A DNA stretch of 64,000 nt from positions 62,001 to 126,000 of the forward strand of contig JAFAER010000223.1 of assembly GCA_023423895.1 (NCBI GenBank), read 5' to 3'. Below, in pieces: positions 1 through 9,414 of the stretch. The stretch is from Pseudomonadota bacterium. Lineage in GTDB: Bacteria > Myxococcota_A > Polyangia > Polyangiales > Polyangiaceae. Made by a program: the position numbers and the translations under genes. Every line of letters starts with the position of its first letter. Within the stretch, counting starts at the first letter, position 1. A model generated the notes under the pieces. It was not told the DNA's origin. It saw only the letters and a program-made list of their open reading frames with translations, and ran no database searches.

Positions 1-871
1 TCGCTTCCAGAGCGTCGCCGCCGTGGCCGCAGCGATCGCGCCGTTCGCGAGCGAGAACGAGGATGTGCGCGTGAGACGCATCGCGCGCGTGCTCGGCATC
101 ATGAACCCGCTCCGGGAGACGCTCCCTCCGGACACCGAGCTCGCGCCGGTCGTCGGGACGTCGAGTCAGCCTGCTTCGGGCGAAGTGAGCGGCGTCGAGA
201 AGACGATGTTGCTCGACGATGCCTCGTCGAAGGACGCCCCGTCGCCGCGCCGCGCGACACAGGCGTTGACCATGGAGGCGCCGCCGAGCAGCGACGAACC
301 GCAGACGTCGGCGCCGGCGAGCGGCGACGAACCGCTGACCTCGGCGCTCGCGTCGACACATGACGCGCCCGATGCACCGCGCGAGGCGAGGGCGGAGACG
401 GCGGCAGCGAGATCGATCGCGGGCGTCTCGACTTCACCTCTGACGGAGGGGCGGAAGCCGCCGGCGGGTAGGGGCGTCGTCATCGCGGCCCTCGTCGGCG
501 TGCTCGCGGTCGGCGCGGGCGCGGCGTCACTGGTTCGTGATCGCGGTGCTGCTTCGGGCACCGAGCTCGGGGGAGGGCTCGTCGCAACTCCCTCGAACGT
601 TCCGCTGTCCGTCGTCTCCGCCGCCGGGACGACAAGCCCCGCCGAGCCGACGCCGAAAGCCGCCGTCGTCGAGAGCCCTGCGGTGGCCTCTGCTTCTGCC
701 TCGGCTTCGGCAGAGACGCTGAAGGCGCCCGCTCCGCTCCGCTCTGCGACGAAGCCGACGCGGCTCGCTCCTGCAACGTCGTCTCCGAACGCTGCCGCTC
801 GAGCGACGGCGTCGACATCCCCGCCCGCTCCTGCACCGTCGAAGAACGCACTCGACATGGACATCAAATGA
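1..871 (+). CDS. C-terminal part of a Ser/Thr protein kinase (5' end outside window)
   Basis: The frame is open from the left edge, so the true start lies outside. It begins RFQSVAAVAAAIAPFA, the sequence that usually closes the kinase domain in myxobacterial Hanks-type kinases; the catalytic lobes are not in the window. After it come about 130 residues of Ala/Pro/Ser-rich, low-complexity linker, one hydrophobic helix (GVVIAALVGVLAVGAGAASLV) and a second Ala/Ser/Pro-rich stretch, which would be extracytoplasmic. The stop overlaps the next start (ATGA at 868-871), so the two genes are probably translated together. The kinase assignment rests on this short C-terminal motif and on general architecture. 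Confidence 0.7.
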   Translation, partial: RFQSVAAVAAAIAPFASENEDVRVRRIARVLGIMNPLRETLPPDTELAPVVGTSSQPASGEVSGVEKTMLLDDASSKDAPSPRRATQALTMEAPPSSDEPQTSAPASGDEPLTSALASTHDAPDAPREARAETAAARSIAGVSTSPLTEGRKPPAGRGVVIAALVGVLAVGAGAASLVRDRGAASGTELGGGLVATPSNVPLSVVSAAGTTSPAEPTPKAAVVESPAVASASASASAETLKAPAPLRSATKPTRLAPATSSPNAAARATASTSPPAPAPSKNALDMDIK

Positions 872-1818
872 AGGCGCGCTCTCTCGTTGCGCTCGTCGTG
901 ACGCTCCTCCTCCTCGTACCGCCGACCGTTCATGCGCAGGGAACATCGCCCTCCGAGACGCTGAGCGGAGAAGCGAAGACCGAATACGAATCCGCGAAGC
1001 TCCTCTACGCGAACGGAGACTACGCGACCGCGCTCCTCAAGTTCTCGGCGGCATACGAGCGTTCCAAGGACCCGCGCCTGCTCTGGAACATGGCTGCATG
1101 CGAGAAGAGCCTTCGGCGCTACTCGCGCGCGCTCGCGCTACTTCGTGCCTTCGTCGTCGACCCGTCCCGAGTCGTGAGCGACACGGAACGGTCCGAAGCC
1201 CAAGACCTCATCAAGGTGATGGAGTCGCTCACCACCACGTTGCGCGTGACGGTGTCGGAACCGGGCGCCGAGGTGCTGGTCGACGACGAGGTCGTGGGAA
1301 CGAGCCCCATCGATCCGATCGTGATCGATCTCGGCACGCGGAAGCTGCGCGCACGAATGGCCGGATTCCGTGATGCGACGAAGGAGATCTCGACGACGGG
1401 CGGCCCCGAGGTCGCCGTCGAGCTCGTCCTCTCGAAGGTGGTTCACGAAGGCCGAGTCGTCGTGAACGCGGGGCCCCGCGACGCGATCTCCATCGACGGC
1501 AAGGTCCTCGGGACGGGCTCCTGGTCGGGGGCGCTCCCGAGCGGCGGCCACACCCTGCGCGTGACGGCGCCGAACATGCGGCCGTACCAATCGGAGATCC
1601 TCGTCCTCGACGATCAGACGCGCGAGATCGCGATCACCCTCGAGTCGGAGCCGACGCGCATCCCGGCCTGGGCATGGATCGCAGGCGGCGTGCTCGCGAC
1701 GAGCGGCCTTGCGATCGGCGGCTACTTCGTCTTCCGCCAGGAGCCGACGTATGACGGACCCACCGGCAATCTCTCGCCCGGGATCGTCCAGGCGTCGACG
1801 CCCATTCGCATGCGTTGA
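868..1818 (+). CDS. Secreted/membrane PEGA-domain protein with TPR-like N-terminus
   Basis: 316 residues. A signal peptide (LVALVVTLLLLVPPTVHAQG) is followed by a helical TPR-like region (YANGDYATALLKFSAAYERSKDPRLLWNMAACE), then two PEGA-type beta domains. The first contains EPGAEVLVDDEVVGTSP and the second GPRDAISIDGKVLGTGSW. A C-terminal hydrophobic helix (AWAWIAGGVLATSGLAIGGY) lies near residues 268-290. PEGA proteins of this build often sit beside Ser/Thr kinases in Polyangia. Here the ATG overlaps the kinase stop, supporting a joint role such as periplasmic sensing or scaffolding (inference). A related TPR/PEGA protein is encoded at 18349-19311. Confidence 0.8.
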   Translation: MKARSLVALVVTLLLLVPPTVHAQGTSPSETLSGEAKTEYESAKLLYANGDYATALLKFSAAYERSKDPRLLWNMAACEKSLRRYSRALALLRAFVVDPSRVVSDTERSEAQDLIKVMESLTTTLRVTVSEPGAEVLVDDEVVGTSPIDPIVIDLGTRKLRARMAGFRDATKEISTTGGPEVAVELVLSKVVHEGRVVVNAGPRDAISIDGKVLGTGSWSGALPSGGHTLRVTAPNMRPYQSEILVLDDQTREIAITLESEPTRIPAWAWIAGGVLATSGLAIGGYFVFRQEPTYDGPTGNLSPGIVQASTPIRMR

Positions 1819-1832
1819 AGGCGCACGCGCCT
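1819..1832. terminator. Short palindrome between convergent genes
   Basis: AGGCGC-AC-GCGCCT lies directly after the PEGA gene stop, inside the 40-bp gap to the convergent histidine kinase gene. The stem is short and there is no T-run, so a terminator role is only possible. Confidence 0.2.
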
Positions 1833-1858
1833 CGGCGAGATCGACGATCCGTCCGAGC

Positions 1859-4195
1859 TCACGCGGCGCGCTGGACGAGCGTCATCAGAGCATCGAGCCG
1901 CACCGGTTTGACGAGATGGGCCGCGAAGCCTGCCTCGCTCGACCTCCTCAGATCCTGCTTCTGGCCGAAGCCGCTGACCGCGACGAGGCGCAGATCGGGA
2001 GGCATCCCTGGAAGCCGCCGCAGTCGTTGTGCCAGCTCGTAGCCGTCCATGACGGGGAGCCCGATGTCGAGGAAGGCCACCTCGGGCTTGAACGTCTCGG
2101 CGAGCGCGATCGCCGTCGGACCGTCCTCCGCGACAGCGACGTCATGACCGAGCTCGCCGAGCGCAGCGCTGAGCATCGCAGCGGCGTCGTGGTTGTCGTC
2201 GACGACGAGGACGCGCTGACCGTGGGCATCGCCGACCATCTTGCTCGACGCGATGTCGTCTGCCGGCTGCGGGCGCGAACCCGATGTTGCGAGCAGAGGT
2301 AGCTCCACGACCAGCTCGCTTCCTTTCCCGAGGCCGTCGCTGTGCGCGTGCACGGTGCCGCCGTGGAGCCCGACCAGGTTGCGAACGATCGTGAGGCCGA
2401 GCCCGAGTCCGGGGCTTCGTGAGCCATCACGACGCTGCTGGACGAACGACTCGAAGATGGTCTCCAGCGCGTCGGACGCTATGCCGATGCCCTGATCACG
2501 CACGCGCACGCGGACGCACGCGCCATCTCGCTCCGCGGCGAGGCGGATCTCGGATCCCGGCGCACTGTACTTTGACGCGTTGTCGAGCAAGTTCGACACG
2601 ACCTGCGAGAGCCGTCCGGCGTCGGCGTTCACGAGCAAGCCGTCTCGCGCCACGTCGACCACCAGGCGCTGTTGTCGTCGCTCGAGTGACGGACCGACGA
2701 TCTCGACGGCTCGCGCCACGACGGTGGCGATCTCCACCGGCTTCTTCGCGACTTCGAGTGAGCCTCGACCGATGCGCGCGACGTCGAGCAGGTCATCGAC
2801 GAGTCGCGCCAGATGCAGAGCCTGGCGCTCGATGATCGCGGCCTCGCGTGATCCACCCTCGCGGAGCTTCATGAGCTCGACCGCCGTGAGGATGGGGGAG
2901 AGCGGATTGCGAAGCTCGTGCCCCAGGGCGGCCAAGAACTCGTCTTTCGCGCGGCTGGCCGCGTGCTCGGCGGCTCTAGCCTGCTGGGCGCACGCGAGCA
3001 GTCGCTCGCGCTCCTCGTCAGCGCGGCGCTTCTCCGAGATGTCGCGGAGGATCGCCCCGAACGCGTGCACACGGCCGGTCCCGGCCTCGCGGATCAAGAA
3101 GTGATGATTCGAGACGGGAATGCTCGGTCCGTTCGTCCAGCTTCGGAGCAGCGACTCTCCGGCCCAGCTTCTCCCGGCTTGGAGCGTGGGGAGGATGTCC
3201 TCGACGAGCTGCGCGCGCGCCTCCGGCGGGTAGTAGTCGCGCATCGTCGTCTTCGTGACGTCGAAGTCGCTGCTCAGGCCGACCATCCGGCGGCCCGCTG
3301 GGCCGACGTAGATCACGCTCCCATCGGGTCGTGCGATGCCGATGAAGTCCGAGGAGTTCTCCACGAACGCCGCGAACTGTTGCCGCTCCGAGAGAGTCGC
3401 CGCGATTCGCTGCGCGGATCGCTCGAGCTCTTCGTGGTGATGCAGCGCCACCTCCTCGTGATGACGGACGATCACCTCGTACGACCCGACGCACGCCTTG
3501 AGGGCGGTCGCGTCCATCTCGGGCCAGAGGAGCGCAAGCCCGACGCTCGGCGCGAGCGTGCGAAACAGCTCTGCGGTCGCTCTCGGGATCCGGACGTTGG
3601 CGAAGAGGACGACGATGAACAGCTCCGATTGTCGGACGACACCACCGAAGCCGAGCGCCGACGCCACGCGGTAGGGTTCGACGAAGTCCGATTGATCCGG
3701 CACGAGCGGCGAGCCGCGGGCCTCCTCGATGTGGAAGACGTCGAAGATTGGGTCGAGCTCACGAGCCCGTTCAGACGGTGAGGAACGCGATACTCCGAGG
3801 TCAGCGATGAGCCTCGAGATCATCGGCATCTCGGACGCGCCCGTGGCGTCGAGAGGAATGCGCCGGTGTCGCCGCGAGAGCGCGGGATCGTTCCACTCGG
3901 GCTTCGCACCGCAGCTTGCCACCAGCGAGAGGCACCGGGCGGGCGCCTCGGCTACAGAGTCCCGAGCCGCTGGGTCGACCTGCGCCTGGGCGTCGCGGGG
4001 AAGCGCCTGCATCCGGAAGATGCGGACGAGCACGCATTGAGGATCGCCGCTCTCCGGCGATCGGAGATGCTCGAAGAAGTAGCGGACCACCCGCTTCGGC
4101 GCGTCATTCACGTCGCGCGCGAGCTCGCCGATGGCGCGTAGGTCAGCCGAGCAGCGGAAGATATCGTTCAGACAGAACGAACGTAAGTCGAACAC
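1859..4195 (-). CDS. Hybrid sensor histidine kinase (PAS - HisKA - HATPase - receiver)
   Basis: 778 residues, no signal peptide or membrane segment, so a cytoplasmic sensor. An uncharacterised N-terminal region (to about residue 260) is followed by a PAS domain (FAAFVENSSDFIGIARPDGS to ILRDISEKRR). The HisKA box is AALGHELRNPLSPIL with His426 as phosphoacceptor. The ATPase domain shows the N box (LLDNASKYS), G1 (DQGIGI) and G2 (GLGLGLTIV). A C-terminal receiver carries VLVVDDNHD, phosphoacceptor Asp710 (FLDIGLPVMDGY) and the conserved Lys (HLVKP). The gene is single and convergent with the kinase/PEGA pair. No partner response regulator or DNA-binding output is nearby, so the signal and target are unknown. 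Confidence 0.9.
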   Translation of the reverse strand: MFDLRSFCLNDIFRCSADLRAIGELARDVNDAPKRVVRYFFEHLRSPESGDPQCVLVRIFRMQALPRDAQAQVDPAARDSVAEAPARCLSLVASCGAKPEWNDPALSRRHRRIPLDATGASEMPMISRLIADLGVSRSSPSERARELDPIFDVFHIEEARGSPLVPDQSDFVEPYRVASALGFGGVVRQSELFIVVLFANVRIPRATAELFRTLAPSVGLALLWPEMDATALKACVGSYEVIVRHHEEVALHHHEELERSAQRIAATLSERQQFAAFVENSSDFIGIARPDGSVIYVGPAGRRMVGLSSDFDVTKTTMRDYYPPEARAQLVEDILPTLQAGRSWAGESLLRSWTNGPSIPVSNHHFLIREAGTGRVHAFGAILRDISEKRRADEERERLLACAQQARAAEHAASRAKDEFLAALGHELRNPLSPILTAVELMKLREGGSREAAIIERQALHLARLVDDLLDVARIGRGSLEVAKKPVEIATVVARAVEIVGPSLERRQQRLVVDVARDGLLVNADAGRLSQVVSNLLDNASKYSAPGSEIRLAAERDGACVRVRVRDQGIGIASDALETIFESFVQQRRDGSRSPGLGLGLTIVRNLVGLHGGTVHAHSDGLGKGSELVVELPLLATSGSRPQPADDIASSKMVGDAHGQRVLVVDDNHDAAAMLSAALGELGHDVAVAEDGPTAIALAETFKPEVAFLDIGLPVMDGYELAQRLRRLPGMPPDLRLVAVSGFGQKQDLRRSSEAGFAAHLVKPVRLDALMTLVQRAA

Positions 4196-4430
4196 GAATG
4201 AAACGTCGTTCGCTCTCTCTCTCGGCGCAAGGGAACGAGATTAGCCGAGCAACGTGGCGAACCCATCGCTGGCTGGAATCCTCGACGGAAGTGAGCGGTC
4301 CTCGCCGAACGCGAGCTCATCGCTTGCCGGCGCGAGCTCGGACGTACGACCGACCTCGCCGGTGACGTCTCCGCGAGCAAGTTGCCTCGGCAACTTTCCT
4401 CGGCAACTTCCCCGCGGGAACAGTCCCCGG

Positions 4431-4453
4431 CGGCTTCGGGCTCGTCGAAGCCG
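4431..4453 (-). terminator. Hairpin downstream of the cassette A terminal gene
   Basis: CGGCTTCG (4431-4438) and CGAAGCCG (4446-4453) form a perfect 8-bp stem with a 7-nt loop, 18 nt beyond the stop of the VWA lipoprotein gene. A second perfect dyad, GTTGCC-TC-GGCAAC, lies at 4381-4394. There is no clear T-tract, as is usual in such GC-rich genomes. Confidence 0.4.
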
Positions 4454-4470
4454 GGCTTCCGACGGAGAGT

Positions 4471-5595
4471 TCAGCGTACTTCGGTGTTGCAGCCGAAGCC
4501 GACGGTGAACTTCGTCCCTGCGCTGCTCTTCGCGAGCGTGCAGGCGCTTCCGCACAGGAGGATCTTCTTCTTGTCCTCGCTGAACTGCCAGCCTTCCGCG
4601 CCCGCGCCGCACGCCTTGGTCGGGTCTTGCGGGACGAGGACGGGCTCGCCGTCGGGCGGCGTGATCCGCACGTTGATGCGGGAGAAGTCGAGGTCTGCGC
4701 CCGGGGGAGGGTCGGGGACGGCGACCTCGCAGGAGACGGCGTCGCGCGCCGCCTTGCCGATCTCGTCGAGGACCGGCGCGAGAGAGGGGCGGCACACGGA
4801 GAACCATCGCCCGCCCGTCAGGTTCGCCAGGTATTGATACTCGCGGCCGGGGCCGTCCGATGCAGCGCAGCTCGTCGTATCCGGGTAGTCGTTTACCCCG
4901 ATGACCGGGAAGAAGACGTAGTTCTTCGACGTCGGAGTGCCAAAGAGCGGAGCGCCTCGTCGAAGGAGCTCCGGGTCGAAGTCGGACCCGCGCATCTCGG
5001 TCGATTCATCGTCGGTGATCGGGATGAAGACCTTGAGCACGCCCGGACGCAGGAAGTCGTACCACGCGAGCTTTGCCACCGGATGGCGCAACGTGCTCAG
5101 GATGACGTTGAGCGAATCGTACGACTGGACGACGTGATCGACGGGCCGGAAGACATCGCCGTTCGCGCTGCAGTCCGGACCGCCGAGGGGGGGCGGCACG
5201 CAGATGCCGTATTTGCCCTTCCCGACCTCCGCGATCATGACGACCCGGTAGTCGAGATTGCTTTCCTCGAGCAGCTTCGGCAGGTTGTTCACGTTGCGCT
5301 TCAGCGAGTCGATCTCTTCGGACATGCTGCCGGACTGATCGATGCTGATGATGATGTCGACGGCCCGACGCGTCTCGGCGAAGGACTCGACGCAGCTCGG
5401 CGCCTCGTCGTTCACGTCGGACGGCGGAGGCTCCGTCAAAGGCGGAGGCGCCGGCGCGAACGCGCCGCGGTCAGCGTCTCCGCACGCCAAGAAGGCCGTG
5501 ATGGAGAGCCCGCAGACAAGCGCACCGACGCGCTTCATCGCGTTGCCCCGCACGAGCGAGGAGAAGTACGTGCGTCCACGGGGCTCGCTCTTCAT
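4471..5595 (-). CDS. VWA-domain lipoprotein, last gene of cassette A
   Basis: 374 residues from the ATG at 5595. That ATG overlaps the preceding stop (ATGA), which favours it. An internal ATG at 5538 would give a more compact lipoprotein signal (MKRVGALVCGLSITAFLACG) and remains possible. The lipobox Cys is residue 38. The domain is a von Willebrand factor A fold with a MIDAS motif DQSGS at about 86-90 (VDIIISIDQSGSMSEE), so metal-dependent ligand binding is likely. The many cysteines suggest a disulfide-stabilised, exported protein. It is the fifth member of the translationally coupled chain of cassette A. The matching position in cassette B holds an IgGFc-binding-domain protein instead. Confidence 0.85.
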   Translation of the reverse strand: MKSEPRGRTYFSSLVRGNAMKRVGALVCGLSITAFLACGDADRGAFAPAPPPLTEPPPSDVNDEAPSCVESFAETRRAVDIIISIDQSGSMSEEIDSLKRNVNNLPKLLEESNLDYRVVMIAEVGKGKYGICVPPPLGGPDCSANGDVFRPVDHVVQSYDSLNVILSTLRHPVAKLAWYDFLRPGVLKVFIPITDDESTEMRGSDFDPELLRRGAPLFGTPTSKNYVFFPVIGVNDYPDTTSCAASDGPGREYQYLANLTGGRWFSVCRPSLAPVLDEIGKAARDAVSCEVAVPDPPPGADLDFSRINVRITPPDGEPVLVPQDPTKACGAGAEGWQFSEDKKKILLCGSACTLAKSSAGTKFTVGFGCNTEVR

Positions 5596-6857
5596 CGAAT
5601 GTCCTCGGGTTCGGGATGTGCGTTCAGATCCGTCGTCCCCCGGCCGAGCTCACCGTAGGTGTTCGCGCCCCAACATTGGACCTTGCCGTCGACGAGGAGC
5701 GCGCACGTCGAGCCGACCGTCGTCGCGAACGAGACGACCTTGCCTGCGACCTGCTCGACCTCGACCGGATAGGGCGTCTTCGAGAGCTCGTTCGGGTCGA
5801 TGCCGAGAGCGCCGGAGGGATTGGGACCCCAGCGGAAGAGGCGTCCCGTCGTCGTCACGAAGCCGCCCTGCAGCGCCGTCTCCTTTTCGGCGTCCGCGGA
5901 CACCTTGAGCTCGATCACCGGAGCGAGCGCAGGGATCCAGATCGACGTGTCCGTCGGAAGCCAGCGATGGGGGAGACCGTCGCTCGTGGCATAGGAGAAC
6001 GGACCGATCCGTGCGACGCCGTAACGTTCGGAGGGGCCGGTGACCGTATAGGCGCCGCGGAGGACGTGTTTGCCGAACGTGGCCGCGACGTCCTCCTCGT
6101 GGAGCGTCACGATCGTGTCGGAGAGCTCGGCCCAACCCCAGGGTTGCAGGATCGACGGCCCGTAGTTTCCGATCGCGAGCGCCTTCACCGGCGCGCGGAA
6201 CGTCGTCATCCGTTGCGGAGGGAAGCTCGAAGACGCGAACTCCTCCGAAATGCCGAGGCCCTCTCGCCACCATCCCCAGCAGTAGAGCGCGCCCTCCGAA
6301 GAGCCGATGGCGCAGGCGATGCTCGATCCGACCTCGACATGGTCGACCGCAGGGATCCCTTCGACGCGCGTGGGCGTGGGGAGGCGCTGCTCGGTGTGCG
6401 GACGACCGAGCTGGCCGAAGTCGTTGCGACCCCAGCAGTAGACCGAGCCGTCCGACGTGCGCGCGCACGTGCCGTAGCTCGGGCCGACGCTGATCTGGGT
6501 CACGTTCGACAGCCCTGCGACGGTCGCCGGCGTGGCGCCCGAGTCTCGGCCCCAGCATCGGACCGTCCCGTCCTTCAGCAGGCCACACACGTGGTGGCCG
6601 CCGTTTCCGCTCACGGCGACGTAACACTTCGACTCGTCGGAGCAGACGATGTCGAGCGGCTTCGGCGGCCCCGCATCGCCAGGTCCCGCGTCGACCTCGT
6701 CGCTCGCGTCAGGGCTGCCTGCCTCGGGGGAGAGGACCGGCTCGCTCGACGCGTCGGGCTCCGGAGTATTCGGCTCCAGCGCGGCGTCGTCGGACGAGCA
6801 CGCCATGACGAGCGCGCAGGCGAGGGGCAAAGATGCGAACGCAGTCCAGACTCTCAC
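5592..6857 (-). CDS. RCC1-repeat lipoprotein (cassette A)
   Basis: 421 residues from the GTG at 6857. That start is set by a good Shine-Dalgarno (GAGGAAAG) and by overlap with the preceding TGA (GTGA). The protein opens VRVWTAFASLPLACALVMAC, a lipoprotein signal, then has an Asp/Glu/Pro-rich linker. The body has RCC1-type propeller strands marked by CWG turns (VRCWGRDSGATPATVAGLSN, VYCWGRNDFGQLG, LYCWGWW, LFRWGPNPSGALG, VQCWGANTYGELG). RCC1 repeats form seven-bladed propellers used for protein binding; nothing suggests the eukaryotic GEF role. Lipid-anchored and probably at the cell surface. Its counterpart in cassette B is at 58132-59490. Confidence 0.85.
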   Translation of the reverse strand: MRVWTAFASLPLACALVMACSSDDAALEPNTPEPDASSEPVLSPEAGSPDASDEVDAGPGDAGPPKPLDIVCSDESKCYVAVSGNGGHHVCGLLKDGTVRCWGRDSGATPATVAGLSNVTQISVGPSYGTCARTSDGSVYCWGRNDFGQLGRPHTEQRLPTPTRVEGIPAVDHVEVGSSIACAIGSSEGALYCWGWWREGLGISEEFASSSFPPQRMTTFRAPVKALAIGNYGPSILQPWGWAELSDTIVTLHEEDVAATFGKHVLRGAYTVTGPSERYGVARIGPFSYATSDGLPHRWLPTDTSIWIPALAPVIELKVSADAEKETALQGGFVTTTGRLFRWGPNPSGALGIDPNELSKTPYPVEVEQVAGKVVSFATTVGSTCALLVDGKVQCWGANTYGELGRGTTDLNAHPEPEDIR

Positions 6858-8197
6858 GGTGCTTTCCTCACGCGCCGGGCCGCGAATCCAGCCGGGGCCT
6901 CGTACTCGGATTGACGGGGCGCTTCGCCCACGATCCACGCCTCTTCATCGTCGCCGGCCCAGATGCCGTTGATCGTCCCGAGAGGCACCCCGTTCCACAA
7001 CGTCGACGCCGTCTCGAGTGACGTCCCGTTCCAGCGGTAGACGAAGCAGACGTCCGACAGCCACGCGCCGCCGGACGGCGGCACCGATCCGATGATGTGA
7101 TGGCACCCGGAGCTCCAGCTGTCGAACATCGGATGCCCGGTCCAGCCATCGAGGCGGACTTTTCGACCAGCGACGACGGTGAGTGCGCCTGCGTCTCCTT
7201 CCGGCAGCTCGAGGAGACGAAGCTCGTTGCCGAGATCGGTCCAGCCGTCGCGCCCGACCCAAGCCCAGAGCCGCTGCGGTCCGCTCGCCGCCTTCGTTCC
7301 GTAAAGGCCGGAGACGGTCTCGCCCTGCGCGAGCCTCGCGACGATCGACCAGCTCGTCCCGTCGTAGTGTGCGATCGCGCCGTCGAAGTTCCCCCAGTCG
7401 GGGTAGGCCGAGTTGCAGGAGCGCGTGCACCACGCTCCTCCGACGTAGATGTCGTCCGCGGCGAAGCCGAAGACGGTTCTCGGGAGGAAGGCGGCGTTGT
7501 TCTGGTTCCACGGGAGGCCGATCGGCGCATCGACGAAGCGCGTCTCCTCGAGCCCTCCTTCGGGCGTCTCGCGGTAGCGATAGGCCATCGGACGTGACTG
7601 GTAACCGGTGACGACCCAGAGCTCCTCGGAGGTGGGATCGGCCCAGTAGCTCACGGTGTCGTTCGCGGCCGCGCGGAAAGAGTGTTCGCGGAACGTCGGC
7701 GCCCCGCCGTCGCGCACCGAGTAGCGCACGAGCGTGCCCGTCGCGAGCGCCCAGGCGTCGTCGTGTTTCGTCGCCCAGATGCCGAACATCTCGGGGTCGG
7801 CCTCGCCCGTGCCCGTGTAGTGGTAGACGGCGTTCCACGACGTGCCGTCCCAGCGGAGGATGGCGTCACGCGCGACCGCCCATGCGTCGTTCATGTTCGC
7901 CGCGGACACGGCGAGGAGCGGCTTCTGGATCGGCAGCGGCTCGAGGCAGAAGCCGCCGTCGCTGCATCGGCTCGCGTCGAGTGCGGGCGGCGCTTCGGCG
8001 GCGTCCGCGTCGGGCTGCCCCGCGTCGGACGGCGGCTGTGCGGTCGGGATCTGGTTTTCGGTCGGCGGCGCTCCCGCGTCGTCGGTAGTGACCTCCGTCT
8101 CGCTGGCTGCACACGCGATGAACGGGACGGACGCGATGACGGAGAGGGCAGAGAGCGCCAACATGCGGCGCGACCTCAGGATGTTCACGGCCTTCAT
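6854..8197 (-). CDS. WAVG-repeat (propeller-like) lipoprotein, second copy in cassette A
   Basis: 447 residues from the ATG at 8197, which overlaps the previous stop (ATGA) and starts a clear signal (LALSALSVIASVPFIACAAS, lipobox Cys). Longer in-frame extensions upstream run through the neighbour's coding sequence and have no support. After an Ala/Asp/Pro-rich linker come degenerate repeats of the type W-atk-DDaWAlatG-lvry and DDIYVGGAW / AHYDGTSWSIVARL / EEAWIVGEAP. These resemble short propeller blades, each reporting DxW-xVG followed by hYDGtsW. No catalytic motif is visible. Function unknown; the repeats suggest a ligand-binding surface protein. It is probably a tandem paralogue of the gene at 8194-9414. 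Confidence 0.8.
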   Translation of the reverse strand: MKAVNILRSRRMLALSALSVIASVPFIACAASETEVTTDDAGAPPTENQIPTAQPPSDAGQPDADAAEAPPALDASRCSDGGFCLEPLPIQKPLLAVSAANMNDAWAVARDAILRWDGTSWNAVYHYTGTGEADPEMFGIWATKHDDAWALATGTLVRYSVRDGGAPTFREHSFRAAANDTVSYWADPTSEELWVVTGYQSRPMAYRYRETPEGGLEETRFVDAPIGLPWNQNNAAFLPRTVFGFAADDIYVGGAWCTRSCNSAYPDWGNFDGAIAHYDGTSWSIVARLAQGETVSGLYGTKAASGPQRLWAWVGRDGWTDLGNELRLLELPEGDAGALTVVAGRKVRLDGWTGHPMFDSWSSGCHHIIGSVPPSGGAWLSDVCFVYRWNGTSLETASTLWNGVPLGTINGIWAGDDEEAWIVGEAPRQSEYEAPAGFAARRVRKAP

Positions 8198-9414
8198 TGC
8201 GCATTCCCCTGGAAGTGCACCTGGAAATGCACCTGGAAGTGCAGCATCGTTCCGTCTCCCACGATCCAGACGTCGTCGGGCGAGCTTCCCCAGACCGCGA
8301 GGAGGTTCGGTTTGTCCTCGAGGTCGTCGAAGGGCGTCGAGAGCTTCGTCCAGCTCGTCCCGTCCCAATGAATCACCGTGCTGTCGTCTCCGACGGCCCA
8401 GACGTCGTCCGCACCGAAGCCGAAGATTCCGGTCAGGTCGGTCGCGACGGGGCTCGGGATGATCTCGAACGTCTTCGTCTGCATGTTCGCTCGCACGAGC
8501 CGACGGAGCGTGCCGCCGTCACCCGCGAGCCAAACGACGCTTTCGTCTCCCCAGATCGCCGGCAGCGGGAGCTGCGAGCGGCTGTTGAACTCCTCGATCT
8601 GCCAGTCGGAGCCGTTGTCGGGGACGCCGCCGTCGCCGCTCGCGGCGCTCAGTCGAATCACGCGTTGTGCGCCCTCCCACACGGGCGGGCGCCAACTGAA
8701 GCTCGCCCACGCCTCGTCTGGTCGCGTTGCGGCGATCGCGACCTGCGCCGACTCCTCGGCGAGGCGCGGGGTCGTGTAATCGGGGCCCGACTCGGACCAG
8801 CCCTGGAAGCTTCCGATCTGCCAGGGACACCAACCGAGGACAAGACCGCGTCCGACCCAGATGGTGCCTCCGACGCCGCGGATCGACGTCGGCGTGCACT
8901 GGTCGGTCGGCAAGGAGTGGAACGACCATTCCGTCGCCTCCGGCCCCTTCCATCCCGTCGTGTGCCGGATGCCATGACCGTCGGCGAGCCAGACGTCGTC
9001 AGAGCGCTCGAGCCAGACGCTCCGCAGCGTATAGGTCGACCCGGACTCGGGCGACGCAGCCGCGAGGGCGGCCTTCTCCCATTGTGCGCCGTCGTAGTGG
9101 AGGACGGTGCCTCCGGAGCCGACGGCCCACACGTCGTCCTTGCCGGAGCCCCAGACCGCGGTGAGCTTCACGTCCTTCGCGACCGCGCCCGACTGCACGG
9201 CGCAGAGCTTCGAGGCGCTGCACGTTCCGTCATCGGCACCCGCATCGGCGTCCGGCGTAGCGTCAGGGGCCGTGGCGTCGGGCGCTTGCACCGAAGGGTT
9301 CTCGGGTGCGGGCTCGGCCTTGCCGTCGGTGCCGTCGTTGGCGCACGCGATCGGCAACGCGGCCGAAGCGAGGATCGCGACGTCGAGCCAGAAGAGCTTC
9401 GTGAGGAGTTTCAT
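8194..9414 (-). CDS. WAVG-repeat (propeller-like) lipoprotein, first copy in cassette A
   Basis: 406 residues from the ATG at 9414, which overlaps the previous stop (ATGA). The signal and lipobox are LASAALPIACAND. A PDATAPDATPDADAGADDG linker leads to repeats such as KLTAVWGSGKDDVWAVGSGG, TVLHYDGAQW, GIFGFGADDVWAVGDD, TVIHWDGTSW and LLAVWGSSPDDVWIVGDG. They resemble blades of a beta-propeller and closely match the single WAVG protein of cassette B (59490-60689). The last 16 residues contain a perfect tetrapeptide repeat (LHFQVHFQVHFQ), encoded by three 12-bp repeats, so the C-terminal tail length could vary between strains. Confidence 0.82.
   Translation of the reverse strand: MKLLTKLFWLDVAILASAALPIACANDGTDGKAEPAPENPSVQAPDATAPDATPDADAGADDGTCSASKLCAVQSGAVAKDVKLTAVWGSGKDDVWAVGSGGTVLHYDGAQWEKAALAAASPESGSTYTLRSVWLERSDDVWLADGHGIRHTTGWKGPEATEWSFHSLPTDQCTPTSIRGVGGTIWVGRGLVLGWCPWQIGSFQGWSESGPDYTTPRLAEESAQVAIAATRPDEAWASFSWRPPVWEGAQRVIRLSAASGDGGVPDNGSDWQIEEFNSRSQLPLPAIWGDESVVWLAGDGGTLRRLVRANMQTKTFEIIPSPVATDLTGIFGFGADDVWAVGDDSTVIHWDGTSWTKLSTPFDDLEDKPNLLAVWGSSPDDVWIVGDGTMLHFQVHFQVHFQGNAQ
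8208..8243. repeat. Three tandem 12-bp repeats
   Basis: The unit cctggaagtgca occurs three times head to tail, the middle copy with one change (g to a). It codes on the minus strand for the HFQV repeats at the C-terminus of the WAVG protein, just before its stop. Being a multiple of three, slippage would change the length of the tail without a frameshift. Confidence 0.9.
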
